Shown here one piece after another: positions 9,813 through 18,459 of a stretch of DNA of 64,000 nucleotides (within the stretch, counting starts at the first letter, position 1; every line of letters begins with the position of its first letter). The position numbers and the translations under genes were made by a program. Source of the stretch: Paenibacillus sp. FSL H8-0548 (GTDB lineage: Bacteria; Bacillota; Bacilli; Paenibacillales; Paenibacillaceae); the NCBI RefSeq assembly GCF_038630985.1, contig NZ_CP152049.1, positions 5,042,501-5,106,500 of the forward strand, read 5' to 3'. The notes under the pieces were generated by a model, which saw only the letters and a list, made by a program, of their open reading frames with translations, was not told the DNA's origin and did no database searches.

Positions 9813-11264
9813 ATGAAACAAGATGAGATTCGTGCCTTAGAGCGATCCATCGATGAAATAACAGAAATCGCGCAAGGCTTTGGCTTAGACTTTTACCAAA
9901 TGCGTTATGAAATTTGCCCTGCTGAAATTATTTATACGTTTGGCGCCTATGGCATGCCGACTAGGTTTAGTCATTGGAGTTTTGGAAAGACGTTCAATAA
10001 AATGAAGCTTCAGTATGACTTTGGCTTAAGTAAAATTTACGAGCTCGTCATTAACTCCAATCCCTGCTACGCTTTCCTGCTTGATGGCAATTCCTTAATT
10101 CAGAACAAGCTCATCGTCGCTCACGTCCTTGCACACTGTGATTTTTTCAAAAACAACGCTCGCTTTGGGGTGACCAATCGCAATATGGTTGAAAGCATGT
10201 CTGCTACCGCTGACCGCATTCATCAATATGAAATGGATCATGGCACCGAGGCGGTCGAGAAATTCATTGATGCCATCCTTGCGATTCAGGAGCATGTTGA
10301 TCCTACGCTTATTAAGCCTTACCAATTAGATAAGAAACGTTACATTGAGATGGTGCAAAAAGACAGCGAGCGCTCCGAATGGAATATTCCCGCTTCCTCT
10401 TATGATGATTTATGGAATCTTGATCCTGATCGGACAGCTGCTGCCTTAGCTGCTGCAGAATCCCAGGCTGCGGATGCCAAACGTTTCCCTCCAAGGCCTG
10501 AGAAGGACGTCGTTTGGTTTATTGAGGAATACTCGCCTACTTTGCAGGACTGGCAGAGAGATATTTTATCCATGCTCCGCGATGAAATGCTCTACTTCTG
10601 GCCGCAGCTGGAAACGAAGATTATGAATGAAGGCTGGGCCTCCTACTGGCATCAGCGTATTATCCGCGAGCTCGATCTCACCAGCGATGAGACGATTGAA
10701 TTTGCCAAGCTGAACTCCTCCGTCGTCCAGCCATCAAGGCATACGCTGAACCCTTACTATTTGGGTCTGAAAATATTCGAGGATATTGAACGCCGTTTCG
10801 ACAACCCAACCAAAGAGGAGCAGGCCCGCTTCAAACGCGTTCCCGGTAAAGGCAGAGAAAAGATGTTCGAGGTTCGCGAGCTCGACTCTGACATTTCATT
10901 TATTCGCAATTATTTGACTAAGGATTTAGTCAACGACCTTGATCTCTATATTTTCGAGAAAAAAGGACCCGAATGGAAGATCACCGACAAGTCGTGGGAA
11001 AATATTCGCGACCAGCTCGTCTATTCCAAGGTTAACGGCGGCTTTCCGAGTCTAATGGTGAAGGATGGGGATTTCAACCGGGTTGGTGAGCTTTATCTCG
11101 TGCATGAATACGAGGGCATGGAGCTGGATCTCAAATACGTGGAGCGCACACTGCCGCATGTCGTTCAGCTATGGGGGAAGAACGTGCACTTGGAAACATT
11201 CGTTGAGGATAAAAAGATTGTGTTCAGCTGTGATGGGAAGAAGACAAGTCGGAAGTTTGTTTAG
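9813..11264 (+). CDS. spoVR: Stage V sporulation protein R
   Basis: SpoVR family, 483 residues, close to the usual 470-500. Family stretches are visible: [15 protein letters not shown] near residue 24, [13 protein letters not shown] near 48, [11 protein letters not shown] near 108, and [12 protein letters not shown] near 270. In B. subtilis it is made in the mother cell and is needed for normal spore cortex; in other bacteria it works with PrkA and YhbH/YeaH. Here prkA is about 47 kb away and no yhbH is in the window. The ATG follows GGAGGG by seven bases. A sigma-E-like promoter lies upstream and a strong terminator follows. Confidence 0.95.
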   Translation: MKQDEIRALERSIDEITEIAQGFGLDFYQMRYEICPAEIIYTFGAYGMPTRFSHWSFGKTFNKMKLQYDFGLSKIYELVINSNPCYAFLLDGNSLIQNKLIVAHVLAHCDFFKNNARFGVTNRNMVESMSATADRIHQYEMDHGTEAVEKFIDAILAIQEHVDPTLIKPYQLDKKRYIEMVQKDSERSEWNIPASSYDDLWNLDPDRTAAALAAAESQAADAKRFPPRPEKDVVWFIEEYSPTLQDWQRDILSMLRDEMLYFWPQLETKIMNEGWASYWHQRIIRELDLTSDETIEFAKLNSSVVQPSRHTLNPYYLGLKIFEDIERRFDNPTKEEQARFKRVPGKGREKMFEVRELDSDISFIRNYLTKDLVNDLDLYIFEKKGPEWKITDKSWENIRDQLVYSKVNGGFPSLMVKDGDFNRVGELYLVHEYEGMELDLKYVERTLPHVVQLWGKNVHLETFVEDKKIVFSCDGKKTSRKFV

Positions 11265-11326
11265 TTTATTATCACATTCTTTTTAAACACTACAAATGTA
11301 GAGCTATCATGCAAATAGATAATACA

Positions 11327-11354
11327 AAAACCCGATCTAATTCGATCGGGTTTT
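11327..11354. terminator. Terminator after spoVR (copy 1 of a repeated hairpin)
   Basis: Stem AAAACCCGATC / GATCGGGTTTT, 11 base pairs with a six-base loop. It serves spoVR and probably also the end of the converging polysaccharide operon. Nearly the same sequence, including flanking bases, recurs at 44777-44805. Confidence 0.85.
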
Positions 11355-11431
11355 CTGTTGTTCGTATAGAGGAGCTGAAGGAACTTGCCTCCTAGTAGTT
11401 AGTATAAAGCGTCATAGCAATTCTTGATTAT

Positions 11432-13087
11432 TTAGACAGTATCAAGAATAAAATCAACGATCTCCTTGGGATTTTCAAGACTGTGGGGATGATGCCCCAC
11501 ACCTGGCCTCAATATCAGCTTTATTTGACCACCACTTCTTTTTAACTGTTTTATTAATATGGCTCCATTTTCTTTATAGGGAACAACAGTATCGGCTTCA
11601 CCTGCTACAATAATTACAGGTATGCCTGCCTTTATAACCTCATCTGCTCTATGAATCGGAGATTCTATAAAACTGGATAATGTACGATCATTCCATCCAT
11701 ATATAATTTTGCATTCTTCCCATTCTCCGGGTGACCCTTCACCTTCCCCCTCGCCGCCTGGCCAGCTTCGAAGATCAAGGACAGGTGCATCCAGATAAAT
11801 CGCGGATACCATGTTAGAATAGGTTGCCGCATAGTTGAATGCATAAAGGCCTCCTCTGCTAAATCCAAACAGGACAGCCTGATTAGAAAGCCCATATGAT
11901 TTTATCAGATAATTATGAAAGTCATGCATCATGACAACAGCTTCAGGGCAGCCATATAGATTGCTGATTCGATAATAGGCTATACAATATCCCTTTTCAA
12001 GCATGGCCATATCGGCATAGGAGAAAGCATCAAAAAATTCCGTTCTCCAAATCCACGGATTTCCAGCAGCCGCACTTTTGGGTTCTACGAGAATAGCTTC
12101 TCTTCCATTCAAATAGAAATCATGTCGCCTATAGCTTTTCCAATTCGATATCTTATCTTTAAAGGACTCCTCCTGTGAAAGGATAGCTTCATTAATTTCA
12201 ATATCCAATTGTGCTGCGGCTGCTATAGCTTCATTGATTGGCAAAGCCTCCACCTTGTTGGGATTAGTGTGCCCTACATATTCCTTCCAAGCTGAGCTCA
12301 ATATTCTGTGTCGTTTCATAGTCAGTTCGAATGCAGGTACTGTACCGTCATCTGCTGTTAAATAACTAGGTTTACGTTCGAGACATATATGAAATAAACC
12401 TTTCAAAAGCACCTTTGCCATAACCCAATGACCATCCTTATCCGGATGAATTCCGTCCCCAAAAAGAAAGCCTGGATTTTGATTTCTTTCTTCTAGAATA
12501 AACTGTGATAGAGGCCCGTATAAATCAATAACCTTATCAGCTGTCCCAACCAAGTTCTCTTTTATCCACTCACCATAATGGTGTAACACAGTTGAATAGT
12601 CCTTATATGGCTCCAGATAGCTATACTGCATACCATCAGATAACAGGTTGCTTGTTCTTGCTGAAATGGAATCAAAAGGAGTTGGTGTCATAACTATAAC
12701 CCTGGATCCATACTCTTTTATCTTGCTGATAAGCTCCAGCATACCTTTTTTATAAGCTTCAAATCTTTCATATGACAGCGGATAGTAGATACCATCATTC
12801 ATCCCATAACATACAACGACCCATTCCGGTTTACATAGTTCAAGGACTTTGTCTAAGCGATCCAATACACACGGTCGTGGAAAAGGATGGTCTGGTTCAC
12901 TTAGACCAGACACTGTTTCACCGCTTACACCCAGATTAATGAAATCCAGAGTTTTATGTGGCAAATGTTGAATAAAATAATGCTTCATATACGCTATGAA
13001 AGTTCCATCAGCGGTTATGCTATCACCTAAAAAAACAATTTTTTTGGTATCCGGCACATATCCGCCTTTATTTAGAATATTTTGCAA
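11432..13087 (-). CDS. Two-domain esterase: SGNH hydrolase fused to alpha/beta hydrolase
   Basis: Residues 1-235 are an SGNH/GDSL esterase: IVFLGDSITADG (Ser23), GVSGETVSG, CYGMNDGIYYP and a late GDGIHPDKDGH box with the Asp/His pair. Residues about 320-551 are an alpha/beta hydrolase: GFSRGG with Ser410, GEADTVVP with Asp499 and VGHHPHS with His532/533. So two complete catalytic triads appear in one chain. No signal peptide is seen, so it probably de-acylates imported oligosaccharides in the cytoplasm. The TTG start sits one base after the stop of the beta-helix gene, and its GGGGGAAG ribosome site lies in that gene's last codons. Substrate is inferred from the locus. Confidence 0.82.
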   Translation of the reverse strand: MQNILNKGGYVPDTKKIVFLGDSITADGTFIAYMKHYFIQHLPHKTLDFINLGVSGETVSGLSEPDHPFPRPCVLDRLDKVLELCKPEWVVVCYGMNDGIYYPLSYERFEAYKKGMLELISKIKEYGSRVIVMTPTPFDSISARTSNLLSDGMQYSYLEPYKDYSTVLHHYGEWIKENLVGTADKVIDLYGPLSQFILEERNQNPGFLFGDGIHPDKDGHWVMAKVLLKGLFHICLERKPSYLTADDGTVPAFELTMKRHRILSSAWKEYVGHTNPNKVEALPINEAIAAAAQLDIEINEAILSQEESFKDKISNWKSYRRHDFYLNGREAILVEPKSAAAGNPWIWRTEFFDAFSYADMAMLEKGYCIAYYRISNLYGCPEAVVMMHDFHNYLIKSYGLSNQAVLFGFSRGGLYAFNYAATYSNMVSAIYLDAPVLDLRSWPGGEGEGEGSPGEWEECKIIYGWNDRTLSSFIESPIHRADEVIKAGIPVIIVAGEADTVVPYKENGAILIKQLKRSGGQIKLILRPGVGHHPHSLENPKEIVDFILDTV

Positions 13088-13088
13088 T

Positions 13089-15200
13089 TTACTTCCCCCT
13101 AAAGTCTGGCAAAAGTCCGAATCTATCCATTGGAAAATTCTTAAAGCCTAGCTTAAGCGCTGGAGACTCCGGAAGCACGGAGTAGTCACCCTGATCAGCT
13201 GCGCGAAATAACGGATTAGCGTAGACTGAATGTGTATCCCAACCAAGCTCCTTCCACTGCTCCAAATTGAATTGCTCTGTCCTTGTCCTCAAAGGTCGAT
13301 AGTGAATAATAGCTTTAAATTCCCCTATATCATTATAGAAGAGATTGTAGTCCAATTCCTGCAGCCACTTGCCATCTATAGGAGGTCCAATGAACTTATA
13401 GATTGCTCCGTTCGACTGCTCATTCTTAAAGTCAATATCAGCCTCGGGTCGATCCATTTCAGAATTCATGACGATAATATTCCGAACAAAGCGATCTGAA
13501 TTATGTTCATAACCGATATGAATGCCTGGTGGGTTAGCAGCATTAACAAATATATTATTCTCTACCAAGCGATAATCGCCTTCACGCAGCTTAATAGATA
13601 TGCCTATACATAAATTATTATAAACATGATAGTTTGAAGAACCATCATCTAAATCAATTCCCCAGCCCTTATCGTCTTTAAATCGATTATTCCTAATGAT
13701 CACTGGCTTCTGGGCATCGAGCTTGACTTGACCCGCGCCATGAGAATCTGGTCCATGAGATTGGTTCAGGCACCAGAAACGATCTCTTCCCCATGAGTTG
13801 AAAGGCCCGTGATCCCCTGTTTCCAGCACGGTATTATGAATATCATTAAATTCGATAATATGCCCGCCCCATGTGCCGTCGTTTATACAAATAGCGGCGC
13901 GTGGAACATGATGAATATGATTATGGCTTATCCAATTATTTTTGCTGACTGAAAGAAACACACCAGCTGTCTGCTTACCAAATACGCCGATGTGATGAAT
14001 TAAGTTATTAGAAACTACGTTTTCGGCAGGATACGCATATTGACTGCCTAAGGTATGAATTTTAGAACCTACAAGACAGACTCCGCTATCACCTGCATCC
14101 ATTATTCGATTGCCATAAATCTTGTTCCTTCGATTATATTGATTGAGGAATACTGCATTGCCTCCAACAGCATCCATAAAGCAATGCTCGAGAACACAAT
14201 CCTCAGCACCCTCCATGTAAACTGCTCCCCCACGGTGCAGGGCCCAGTCTCCTAGCGAAGGTGCCTCATATAACTCCAAGAATGTGCTCATAGTATGGGC
14301 TATTCGAAACCCTGAAATCGTAATATGATGGACAGGACGATCCTGCGTGCCTCTGAACACAATAACCTGCTTGAGACGAGGTGCTTCCACTATCGCACAT
14401 TGAATATCCGCTCCGGCCTGAGGAAACCAGTACAGCTTTCCTAATTCATGATTCAAATACCACTCACCTGGAGAGTCCAATTCCTCAAACACATTCTCAA
14501 TGTAATAGCGCGAATGTTCGTTGATGCCGCTCGCATTTTGGCCTTGCATCATTTCATTGATTTGAAAGCCGCCACGGCCTAATTGAATCTTATGCGTCTG
14601 TTCATCTAGATCACTTAATGCCCATTGCAAGTTTCCCCATTCTGATGTAGGGAAGATATGCATAACCGCTTCTTGGGGCTTAGCCCATTGTCGGGATGTA
14701 AATGTCTTTGGGTCATAATGGATGAACTGGTGGGGCCATTCTAAATCTGTTGAATTCGGATGCAGGTAACCTGTTGTCGGAAAACGTGCTCTTGTTTGCC
14801 TCTTGCCGTTCACGAACAATTGTGTGAATGCCGAACCATTATAAGAATAGTTGTCCAGATTGCACATCATAATTCCGTCCCGATAAGTTTCCCATTTTCC
14901 CTTCACCAGTTGCCCGCCGCTTATTGTTGGAGTTTCACCAGGATAGGCCTGGTAAGTAATTTGACATGCTTCAGTTCCTGAATCCTCTGGATTAAACTCC
15001 AGAGGTTTTTCCAAATAATACGTCCCTCCTCTGACATATACGTTAATGGGACCTTTCATCTTATCTTTTATACCACGTACAGCAAGAATCGCTCTTTCTA
15101 TTGTTGCAAAAGGCGAGTGCCTCTCTCCTGAGTGAGAATCGTCTCCATTAGTTGAAACATAAAATTCCGCCGCTGCTTCTAACTGTTGTTTAAGCACCAT
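13089..15200 (-). CDS. Right-handed parallel beta-helix protein, probably a GH141-like glycosidase
   Basis: 703 residues without signal peptide, hence cytoplasmic. The N-terminus has EFYVSTNGDDSHSGERHSPF, then a GGTYYLEKPLEF turn and PTISGGQ, as at the start of many beta-helix carbohydrate-active proteins. From about residue 300 there are parallel beta-helix rungs rich in NxIxxxG, HHI and NNIF. The same opening pattern recurs in the beta-helix part of the 2130-residue protein, so the two are paralogous modules. Assignment to GH141 (a family including fucosidases and xylanases) is inference from length, architecture and the fucosidase next door; catalytic residues cannot be fixed by eye. AAGGAG precedes the ATG. 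Confidence 0.75.
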   Translation of the reverse strand: MVLKQQLEAAAEFYVSTNGDDSHSGERHSPFATIERAILAVRGIKDKMKGPINVYVRGGTYYLEKPLEFNPEDSGTEACQITYQAYPGETPTISGGQLVKGKWETYRDGIMMCNLDNYSYNGSAFTQLFVNGKRQTRARFPTTGYLHPNSTDLEWPHQFIHYDPKTFTSRQWAKPQEAVMHIFPTSEWGNLQWALSDLDEQTHKIQLGRGGFQINEMMQGQNASGINEHSRYYIENVFEELDSPGEWYLNHELGKLYWFPQAGADIQCAIVEAPRLKQVIVFRGTQDRPVHHITISGFRIAHTMSTFLELYEAPSLGDWALHRGGAVYMEGAEDCVLEHCFMDAVGGNAVFLNQYNRRNKIYGNRIMDAGDSGVCLVGSKIHTLGSQYAYPAENVVSNNLIHHIGVFGKQTAGVFLSVSKNNWISHNHIHHVPRAAICINDGTWGGHIIEFNDIHNTVLETGDHGPFNSWGRDRFWCLNQSHGPDSHGAGQVKLDAQKPVIIRNNRFKDDKGWGIDLDDGSSNYHVYNNLCIGISIKLREGDYRLVENNIFVNAANPPGIHIGYEHNSDRFVRNIIVMNSEMDRPEADIDFKNEQSNGAIYKFIGPPIDGKWLQELDYNLFYNDIGEFKAIIHYRPLRTRTEQFNLEQWKELGWDTHSVYANPLFRAADQGDYSVLPESPALKLGFKNFPMDRFGLLPDFRGK

Positions 15201-15216
15201 AATCTACTCCTTCAAC

Positions 15217-15230
15217 ATTCACATGTGAAT
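15217..15230 (-). promoter_or_regulatory. 14-bp palindrome upstream of the beta-helix gene
   Basis: Perfect palindrome ATTCACATGTGAAT ending 17 bases before the ATG. Together with the next bases it shares a 16-base string with the region upstream of the permease gene at 28463, so it may be part of a common control element. Confidence 0.3.
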
Positions 15231-15288
15231 TCAACATACTTATTCGGATACACGAGATCGAGCAATAGATTGGGCTCGTGAGGAAGCT

Positions 15289-16611
15289 TCACATTTCTAC
15301 ATTTGTTATTCTAATAGCCACAGGATACGGCCATTGTCTATTATCATATGGACGGTAGGTGAGCATGGCTTGAATATGGAGTCCATTCTCATCCTGATCC
15401 CATTTCGCTTTTGGGTTAATGTCAGGACGATGCTCTAACACCCTGCCTGTCTGACCAACTAGCTCGATTTGAGAAGCTTCTGTAGCGCGAACACCCTTTA
15501 TTGTAATGTGTTTCCAGTTTTCCATCTTAGTCTTGAAATCACATCCATGATTCCATGCTTCTCCCAATACGAAAGCATATACGGTGTTTTCATCCTTCGC
15601 CTTTAAGTACCATATGTTTCCTTCATTCAATACCTTCCAGGGTCGAACCTTGTAAATGGCCTCTTGATTAAAAAATAAAAACAGTCCAATTTCACGCAAT
15701 ATTTCTTCTTGTTCTTTTGGTATTCTACCTTTAGAATCAGGTGCTACATTTAGAAGGAGGTTACCTCCCATTGCTCTAGTTTTTATAAGCAGCTCTATAA
15801 GCTCCATCGGCGATCTATAATTGTCTTTATATGGCTTATACCCCCAGCTGTCCCCCATAAAATAACAGGCTTCCCATGCAAAATCCATTGGCTCTGTAGG
15901 ATTGTTATTTTCCGGAGTTTGCATTTCACCTCTGGTAACAAGGCACTCAGGCTGTATATCCCAAACCATCTCCTTTAACCCTTCAGGTGGTCCGTCAAAA
16001 AATACAAGTCCTATATCACCATAGTTTGTTAACAATTCTCTCAGCTGGGCTTGGTTATATTCCATCAACTCAGGATTATTTTTCGGTAGAACCTCCGGTG
16101 TCGCAAAATGCATTTCGTGTCCTTTCTTATAATTCCATAGGAAATCAAAGGGTGAAAAATAGAATCCAGGCACAATGGATTTTCGGCGAAAAGCTTCTAC
16201 GATTTCCTTCGTAATATCTCTTTGAAAGGGTGTATTCATAATATTAAAGTCTGTGGTATGTGTATCGTACATGCAAAAACCATTATGGTGCTTCGTTGTA
16301 AAGCACATATATTTCATACCTGCCTGTCTTGCCAGATCTGCGATATCATCAGCGTCGAAGTATTTAGGATTGAATTCCTTCGGCTTATCCTCAATAAACT
16401 GATCGATTAAGCGTTCCTCCGCACCACACATCCAATGACTAACGGTAGAACCCATTACACTGTCCAAGCTCCAATGTATAAACATTCCAAAAGCAAGATC
16501 GCGAAACTCTTCTTCCTTATTGGCTTTATTACCTGCAGCTCCTCCACTTGTTTCCTTTGTGGACACTAGGTTTTCAATAGTTATATCTGCGTATACTTCT
16601 CTTATAGTCAT
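15289..16611 (-). CDS. GH29 alpha-L-fucosidase
   Basis: Family GH29 retaining alpha-L-fucosidase, 440 residues. Landmarks: FRDLAFGMFIHWSLDSV near the N-terminus, CFTTKHHNGFCMYDT (the conserved KHHDGF-type motif), FYFSPFDF, and GLVFFDGPPEG holding the probable nucleophile Asp206. GGNLLLNVAPDSKGRIP is the usual late motif. No signal peptide, so it probably acts on imported fucosylated oligosaccharides. The ATG at 16611 is chosen because AAGGAGAAG precedes it by four to five bases; the frame extends 21 codons further without a ribosome site. A terminator stands between the SLH gene and this one, so it may have its own promoter or depend on read-through. Confidence 0.92.
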   Translation of the reverse strand: MTIREVYADITIENLVSTKETSGGAAGNKANKEEEFRDLAFGMFIHWSLDSVMGSTVSHWMCGAEERLIDQFIEDKPKEFNPKYFDADDIADLARQAGMKYMCFTTKHHNGFCMYDTHTTDFNIMNTPFQRDITKEIVEAFRRKSIVPGFYFSPFDFLWNYKKGHEMHFATPEVLPKNNPELMEYNQAQLRELLTNYGDIGLVFFDGPPEGLKEMVWDIQPECLVTRGEMQTPENNNPTEPMDFAWEACYFMGDSWGYKPYKDNYRSPMELIELLIKTRAMGGNLLLNVAPDSKGRIPKEQEEILREIGLFLFFNQEAIYKVRPWKVLNEGNIWYLKAKDENTVYAFVLGEAWNHGCDFKTKMENWKHITIKGVRATEASQIELVGQTGRVLEHRPDINPKAKWDQDENGLHIQAMLTYRPYDNRQWPYPVAIRITNVEM

Positions 16612-16639
16612 TTCTCTTCTCCTTTTTCGAAAAAAATGA

Positions 16640-16680
16640 ATACATCTGCGAAATAGATCAATCCTATTTCGCAAATGTAT
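16640..16680 (-). terminator. Terminator between the SLH gene and the fucosidase gene
   Basis: A 17-base stem with one mismatch and a seven-base loop (ends at 16640 and 16680), followed on the minus strand by a run of seven T. It lies 24 bases after the SLH-gene stop and 29 bases before the fucosidase start, splitting the locus into two expression units. Confidence 0.75.
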
Positions 16681-16703
16681 ATTATCATGGATCTATAGAG
16701 CGT

Positions 16704-18377
16704 TTATAATCCGCCACTCTTCTCTAGAAGCTGATAGAGGATCGTTGCCGCTTCTGCTCTTGTTGTATCATCAAGCGGTGCAAATAAATATCCTGGCTTT
16801 CCGTTAATAATGCCCATTTGCTGCGCACTGGCAACGGATTCCCCCGCCCATGGTGCGATGCTTACGCCATCCGCGAATGCAGCTACCGCGAGCTTGTTAT
16901 CTATGGGTGCACCCAGCTTCTCATAGACCCGCATGGCCACAATCGCCATCTCTTGGCGTGTGATATTATCGTTAGGACGCATAGAGGTTCCGTCGCCGGC
17001 TAAAATACCTGACAGACTGGCCGCAGCAATCATATCTGCATACCAGGCACCTGAGTGGACATCCCGGAATTCTCCCTTATACTCAGCTTCAGGCAATTTC
17101 AACATTCGTACCGCCATAGCAGCAAACTCGGCTCTTGTCACCTTGTCGTTCGGATTGTAATGTGTATCATCCACGCCGAAGACAATATGCTTCGCTGCCA
17201 ATACTCCAATAAAGTCATTAGCCCAATGGGCACTGTCAATGTCAGCAAAGAATTTGTGGTATTCGAGCACCGCATACTCGGAAAAGTGTTTCGCCTTGAA
17301 GGTAATAGACTTCTTGTCCTTGCTTATCTTGCCGCCAGCGTACTCCCATTCTCCAGTCGTCTCATTATGGTAATATACGCCCGCTTTCCGTGAGTCATAT
17401 TCTTCGCCAAGACCGAGCGTGACTTCCACCAGCTTGTCGATCTTCACATCCATGTTCCCGGCCTTAATGGAAATATCGAAGATATTGGTAACGGGCTTCA
17501 GCCCAGCTCCTGGGGCTACGGCAAACGCATCTCTGTCCGCGATTGATATCCGTATATAGTCCGTGATTCCATCCAACTTAAGAGAAACTTTCGACAGTAC
17601 CATACTTACCTCGCCCGACCTGATAATAATATCCTTGTTGTTATCTTGAATTCGGGTCAGCACTGACAGCGGAATAACCAGCACCTTGCCGAATGTTTTC
17701 CCGATGGAGCTTAAATCAATCGTAATGGCTTCCTCGGAACTTTGAATGGCGCTAGCTATTCGTACTGGATCTATCATCAGTACCCTAGTGTCGCCGGAAA
17801 CTGTAATTGTCCCCCACTCATGAGTTGTATCGTCGGGATCTCCAATGCTGATTGGATCGTTTGGATTACCAGTCCCGCTTGGATTGCCGTCAGCCGCACT
17901 AATCTTCAGGCTAACAGAATTGCCCGTATATAAGTCTGAGCGAGACAACTGCGAGTTAAGAGTCTTCACCGATTCCAGTGCGATTACTGCCTGTCCGTCG
18001 GTCAATCCCTTGAATGTAAAGCTGCCCAACAATACGTTTCCGTTCTCCCCCGAGCGATTTCCAGTTTTGGTGAAGGCAAAAGTCGCCTTGTTGCCGTTCT
18101 TGATCGGTCCAACCGGAAACCCCTGCAAATTAGAATGTGCACCTTTCAACTCCACAATCTGCGGGTCATAGGCGAGTACAATCTCGTAAGAATATAGATC
18201 GTTGAGATTTTCACCCGCTAAGCTAAGCGCTGCCGTCATACCCGGCTTGATGTCCGTTTTGTCCAGGGAAATCGTAAACTTTGCCGGGCTAATTGTATCT
18301 GCCGCGTAGGATAATTCTCCGAATGCTGTCATCATGAAAAAAACTGCCAGCAGTATACAAATCCATGTCCTCTTCAT
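16704..18377 (-). CDS. Surface-anchoring protein: cohesin-like domain plus three SLH repeats
   Basis: 557 residues. A signal peptide (MKRTWICILLAVFFMMTAFG, ending about residue 26) is followed by a cohesin-like domain at about residues 30-160, with FTISLDKTDIKPGMTAALSL, an EIVLAYDPQIVELKG strand and GSFTFKGLTDGQAVIAL. A middle beta-rich domain spans about 190-370. Three SLH repeats fill about 375-557 (for example FADIDSAHWANDFIGVLAAK and NPNDKVTRAEFAAMAVRML). SLH repeats bind secondary cell-wall polymer, so the cohesin-like domain should be displayed outside. This is the plan of small cellulosome anchors such as OlpA. The upstream neighbour ends in a dockerin, 82 bases away in the same direction. 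AGGAGGTGG precedes the ATG by six bases. Confidence 0.88.
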   Translation of the reverse strand: MKRTWICILLAVFFMMTAFGELSYAADTISPAKFTISLDKTDIKPGMTAALSLAGENLNDLYSYEIVLAYDPQIVELKGAHSNLQGFPVGPIKNGNKATFAFTKTGNRSGENGNVLLGSFTFKGLTDGQAVIALESVKTLNSQLSRSDLYTGNSVSLKISAADGNPSGTGNPNDPISIGDPDDTTHEWGTITVSGDTRVLMIDPVRIASAIQSSEEAITIDLSSIGKTFGKVLVIPLSVLTRIQDNNKDIIIRSGEVSMVLSKVSLKLDGITDYIRISIADRDAFAVAPGAGLKPVTNIFDISIKAGNMDVKIDKLVEVTLGLGEEYDSRKAGVYYHNETTGEWEYAGGKISKDKKSITFKAKHFSEYAVLEYHKFFADIDSAHWANDFIGVLAAKHIVFGVDDTHYNPNDKVTRAEFAAMAVRMLKLPEAEYKGEFRDVHSGAWYADMIAAASLSGILAGDGTSMRPNDNITRQEMAIVAMRVYEKLGAPIDNKLAVAAFADGVSIAPWAGESVASAQQMGIINGKPGYLFAPLDDTTRAEAATILYQLLEKSGGL

Positions 18378-18459
18378 GTTTGCCACCTCCTGTGGTGGGG
18401 AATGCAGAATCACACTCCCCGCATATGACCAAATTATCTATCGTATACCATTAAGCAAA

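Noticed and set aside
17055..17393. Plus-strand open frame of 112 codons
   Set aside because: Antisense shadow of the SLH protein gene, with no start signal and no recognisable domain.
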